Below, one piece after another: positions 61,351-64,000 of a stretch of 64,000 bases of DNA. Made by a program: the position numbers and the translations under genes. Within the stretch, counting starts at the first letter, position 1. Every line of letters begins with the position of its first letter. The notes under the pieces are model-generated. The model was given only the letters and a program-made list of their open reading frames with translations, was not told the origin of the DNA and did not search any database. The stretch is taken from contig JAYEFL010000097.1 in assembly GCA_034658635.1 (NCBI GenBank), forward strand, positions 1 to 64,000, read 5' to 3'. The DNA is from JABHCC01 sp034658635 (lineage in GTDB: Bacteria > Bacteroidota > Bacteroidia > Bacteroidales > UBA12481).

Positions 61351-62823
61351 TTAATAGGCTTTTGCAAAGATTACTCTTCCTTTTGAGGGTTTACCGGTTT
61401 TTATACAAGTACCTTCTTCTGAAGGTGTATCCATTGGTATACAACGTATTGTTGCTTTGGTTTGCTCTTGTATAAGTTTTTCAGTCTCAGTGCTTCCATC
61501 CCAATGGGCTAAAACAAAGCCTCCATCATCCAGTCGTTCAAGAAACTCATCCCATGTATTTGCTTCTTTTGTATTAGCCATTCTGAATTCCAGAGCTTTA
61601 TTGAAAATACTATTCTGAATATCTTGCATTAGCTGGTCAATTCGCTCCGCTATGTTTTCCTGAGGATGCACTTCTTTTGTAAGTGTATCTCTACGTGCAA
61701 CTTCGATAGTGCCATTTTGCAGATCTCTAGGACCAATAGCTAAACGAACCGGCACTCCCTTCAGTTCATATTCTGCAAATTTCCAACCAGGTTTATGGGT
61801 GTCGCGGTCATCAACCTTAACAGAAATTCCTTTCTCAAGGAGCTCCTTTTTAATTTGATGTGCCCGGTCAACTGTTTGCTCTCTTTCTTCAGGTTTTCTG
61901 TAGATTGGAATGATTACAGTTTGGAAAGGAGCAAGCTTTGGTGGCAGCACAAGACCATTGTCATCTGAATGTGCCATAATCAGAGCTCCGATCAAGCGTG
62001 AACTTACTCCCCAGGAAGTAGCCCAAACGTGTTCAGTCTTTCCTTCTTTGTTTGCATATTTGACATCAAAAGCCTTAGCGAAATTCTGCCCAAGGAAATG
62101 AGAAGTGCCAGCCTGCAATGCTTTACCATCTTGCATAAGTGCCTCAATACAAAATGTTTCAACTGCCCCGGCAAATTTTTCATTTTCAGTTTTGAGACCT
62201 TTAATTACTGGTATCCCAAGGTAATTTTCAGCAAAATCACTGTAAACATCCAGAATCTTTAAGGTTTCCTCAACTGCTTCTTCTTTTGTAGCATGTGCTG
62301 TATGGCCTTCCTGCCACAAAAACTCAGTAGTTCTGAGAAAAAGTCGGGTGCGCATTTCCCAACGAACTACATTTGCCCATTGATTTATGAGCAATGGTAA
62401 ATCCCGGTATGACTGAATCCAGTTTTTATATGTATTCCAGATGATCGTTTCGGAAGTTGGCCGGATGATTAATTCCTCCTCCAACTTTGCCTTTTCATCC
62501 ACAACAACACCTTTTCCATCAGGAGAATTTTTAAGTCTGTAATGAGTAACTACTGCACACTCCTTTGCAAATCCTTCAACATGATCTGCTTCTTTGCTAA
62601 AAAACGATTTAGGAATAAACAAGGGGAAGTAGGCATTGACATGACCAGTCTCTTTAAACATGCGGTCTAACTCAGCCTGCATTTTTTCCCATATAGCATA
62701 ACCATATGGTTTAATAACCATACATCCTCTCACAGCGGAATTCTCTGCCATATCCGCTTTTATCACCAAATCATTGTACCATTGTGCGTAATTCTCAGCA
62801 CGTGGGGTTAAAACTTTTGCCAT
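61351..62823 (-). CDS. proS: Prolyl-tRNA synthetase (short, archaeal/eukaryotic type)
   Basis: 490 aa class II synthetase without the editing insertion of the long bacterial form. Class II motifs: RGCMVIKPYGYAIWEKMQ (motif 1 area), IRPTSETIIWNTYKNWIQS and VVRWEMRTRLFLRTTEFLWQ-type motif 2, and a late motif 3 region SWGVSSRLIGALIMAHSDD. The C-terminal zinc-domain-like end has the SKGRVIFAKAY tail with the terminal Tyr typical of this type. Co-transcribed with the following unknown gene. Confidence 0.97.
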   Translation of the reverse strand: MAKVLTPRAENYAQWYNDLVIKADMAENSAVRGCMVIKPYGYAIWEKMQAELDRMFKETGHVNAYFPLFIPKSFFSKEADHVEGFAKECAVVTHYRLKNSPDGKGVVVDEKAKLEEELIIRPTSETIIWNTYKNWIQSYRDLPLLINQWANVVRWEMRTRLFLRTTEFLWQEGHTAHATKEEAVEETLKILDVYSDFAENYLGIPVIKGLKTENEKFAGAVETFCIEALMQDGKALQAGTSHFLGQNFAKAFDVKYANKEGKTEHVWATSWGVSSRLIGALIMAHSDDNGLVLPPKLAPFQTVIIPIYRKPEEREQTVDRAHQIKKELLEKGISVKVDDRDTHKPGWKFAEYELKGVPVRLAIGPRDLQNGTIEVARRDTLTKEVHPQENIAERIDQLMQDIQNSIFNKALEFRMANTKEANTWDEFLERLDDGGFVLAHWDGSTETEKLIQEQTKATIRCIPMDTPSEEGTCIKTGKPSKGRVIFAKAY

Positions 62824-62925
62824 TATCTGTTTTTTGGTATAGTATTTGCTTCTATCGTATGAAAATGATGATGCAAATTAAGGAAATATAATCCTATATT
62901 TAAAAACAAATTGGAGGATGTCGTT

Positions 62926-64000
62926 ATGAAAGCTGTTTATGTCAAATTACTGTTAGTCTTGCTGATAATCACCAGTTCTTGCGGAACTGGTATCTATATG
63001 ACATCAGCATATGTTGATGATGCTTATTACAATCCGGCTAGTCAGCCGGTTGTGATAGAGAAGAGGGTAGTTGTTGAGAAACCTGTTCTGCAGGAAGCTG
63101 TTGAAGCTGTTGAAGCAGTTGAAGCAGTTGAGCCTGTTGCGGATGAGGAAGAATATATTGATGAACGTGAGTATGTTCTTGTAGACTCTATTTCGGAAGA
63201 GTTCGTTGATGAAGAAGGGAATATAATTGTTAACAACCATTATTATTATGAGCCTGATGATGAACTCGACTATTCCAGTCGGATTTATCGCTTTAATCGC
63301 CCGAATTATTCTTTCGGATATTACGACAATTGGTATTGGGATGATTATTACTGGAATAGTTTTAGGTACAGCCCATACAGTTATTATGGAGGGATGTCAT
63401 ATTACAATAGATATTATAGTCCCTGGTATAATTACGGGTATTACAATCCTTTTTATTACGGCAGTTATTACTCCTATGGTTATTCGCCATGGTACTCATA
63501 CGACTATTACGGATATGGTTATGGATATGGCGGATATAGTTCTTATTCAAATAACTGGAATTCCTACCGTAGCAAAGACAATTACCACTATGGACATAGA
63601 AACAGCAGGGTAACTGATGGATCAAGCCTTATTGGTGGAGGCAGCATGACTAAATCTGAAATGGCAACTGCCAGGAGTGCAAGTAGTCCGAGAAGTCAGG
63701 GAAACGGACAGAAGAGTACAGGCATTATTGGTCAGAACACTTCACGATCTGTTGCTCAAAATAAAACAGCCGATCGAAGTCCTAGTAAAAGAACTTCCTA
63801 TTCATCAACACGGTCAGGAAGCTCTTATGCCCGTCCACCTGTAAAAACTTCTGGCAGAACTTCAAGAGATATCAGTACTGCAAATACATCAAGATCCACT
63901 TATACAAGGCCTAAGACTTCATCAAATATAAGTACTTCTGGTAGCTCATACAGGAGTTCAGGCAGAAGTACCAGTAAGCAGGGGTCAAGCTACAACAGCA
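62926..64000 (+). CDS. Tyr-rich repetitive lipoprotein (partial, runs off the window)
   Basis: Open from the ATG at 62926 to the window end, 358 codons. The signal peptide LLLVLLIITSSC has a lipobox (Cys about 20). An acidic repeat EAVEAVEAVEAVEPV follows at about 58-70. Residues about 105-215 are very rich in Tyr, Trp, Gly, Asn and Ser (SYYNRYYSPWYNYGYYNP; YDYYGYGYGYGGYSSY). After about 225 the text becomes Ser/Thr/Arg/Lys-rich and disordered (SSTRSGSSYARP). It is probably an envelope-anchored structural or surface protein. Shadow reading frames on both strands here arise from the biased composition. Confidence 0.85.
   Translation, partial: MKAVYVKLLLVLLIITSSCGTGIYMTSAYVDDAYYNPASQPVVIEKRVVVEKPVLQEAVEAVEAVEAVEPVADEEEYIDEREYVLVDSISEEFVDEEGNIIVNNHYYYEPDDELDYSSRIYRFNRPNYSFGYYDNWYWDDYYWNSFRYSPYSYYGGMSYYNRYYSPWYNYGYYNPFYYGSYYSYGYSPWYSYDYYGYGYGYGGYSSYSNNWNSYRSKDNYHYGHRNSRVTDGSSLIGGGSMTKSEMATARSASSPRSQGNGQKSTGIIGQNTSRSVAQNKTADRSPSKRTSYSSTRSGSSYARPPVKTSGRTSRDISTANTSRSTYTRPKTSSNISTSGSSYRSSGRSTSKQGSSYNS

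Noticed and set aside
63004..63625. Several open frames on both strands within 63004-63625
   Set aside because: They are shadows of the Tyr-rich lipoprotein gene at 62926-64000; their Asn/Tyr/Thr/Ile-rich text follows from the biased codons of that gene.
1..64000. tRNA, rRNA, CRISPR arrays, prophage or defence islands
   Set aside because: No T-loop/anticodon pattern, no spaced direct repeats and no phage or defence gene families were recognised by reading; a covariance search for RNAs was not possible here.

Overview
The window is a 64 kb piece of a Bacteroidota chromosome, coding on both strands with little intergenic space. Several things point to this phylum: gldA-gldF-gldG gliding genes, type A and type B C-terminal domains for type IX secretion (T9SS), a TonB-dependent receptor with a carboxypeptidase-regulatory-like N-terminus, DUF1599, BT_3928-type and DUF6702 proteins, TAnnTTTG-type -7 promoter boxes, and few Shine-Dalgarno sequences. 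No rRNA, tRNA, CRISPR array or prophage was recognised. No gene-free stretch exceeds 300 bp.

Layout. 1-1281: lipoate synthesis (lipB partial at the edge, lipA). 1453-7061: a sulfur respiration operon, made of a Tat-exported molybdopterin oxidoreductase, a four-cluster ferredoxin, a NrfD/PsrC anchor, two half-size YeeE/YedE sulfur transporters and a periplasmic rhodanese-like protein. 7062-9700: an AmmeMemoRadiSam pair in which both proteins carry export-like N-termini. 9789-10262: a decayed IS5-type transposase. 10265-18726: UroD-like protein, rsmE, a 1481-residue secreted protein of unknown function, tpiA and a BT_3928-type protein. 18729-22729: DUF1599, then folP-cdaA-mscS, then plsY. 22823-28454: ppdK, a XerD-like recombinase, aroQ and pyk. 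28440-31442: two tandem amidohydrolases and the 3' end of a lost amidase gene. 31448-38704: HupE-like protein, DUF6702, a T9SS type B secreted protein, a TPR protein, an N-terminally truncated M14 carboxypeptidase and lgt. 38819-44973: an Omp85-type barrel, glycosyltransferase 9, DUF6165, and a TonB receptor with an HMA metal-binding protein. 45041-48043: argR-argG-argH with ARG boxes. 48095-55399: nth, gldA-gldF-gldG-DUF4340, tilS and a quinone oxidoreductase. 55410-64000: a secreted M6 protease, an M49-like lipoprotein, a hypothetical protein, proS and a Tyr-rich lipoprotein running off the edge.

The most interesting signal lies in the sulfur region. The rhodanese-like protein has Ser where the catalytic Cys should be. 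Its only Cys is the last residue, in a Gly-Gly-Cys tail on a flexible arm, as in sulfur carriers such as SoxY. The 112-nt region in front of this gene recurs 23 kb away with exactly the same length, in front of a 5-methylthioadenosine/S-adenosylhomocysteine deaminase-like gene, in the same orientation to the gene. The central 80 nt match at 79 positions and contain a full Bacteroidota promoter (TTTG-N17-TATTTTTG) plus a small dyad. This looks like a shared regulatory unit joining sulfur respiration to sulfur-nucleoside metabolism.

Other regulation that can be read directly: two ARG-box-like sites exactly 21 bp apart in front of argR and one over the argG start codon, and several strong terminator hairpins. 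Three decayed genes (transposase, amidase, M14 peptidase) record past deletions.
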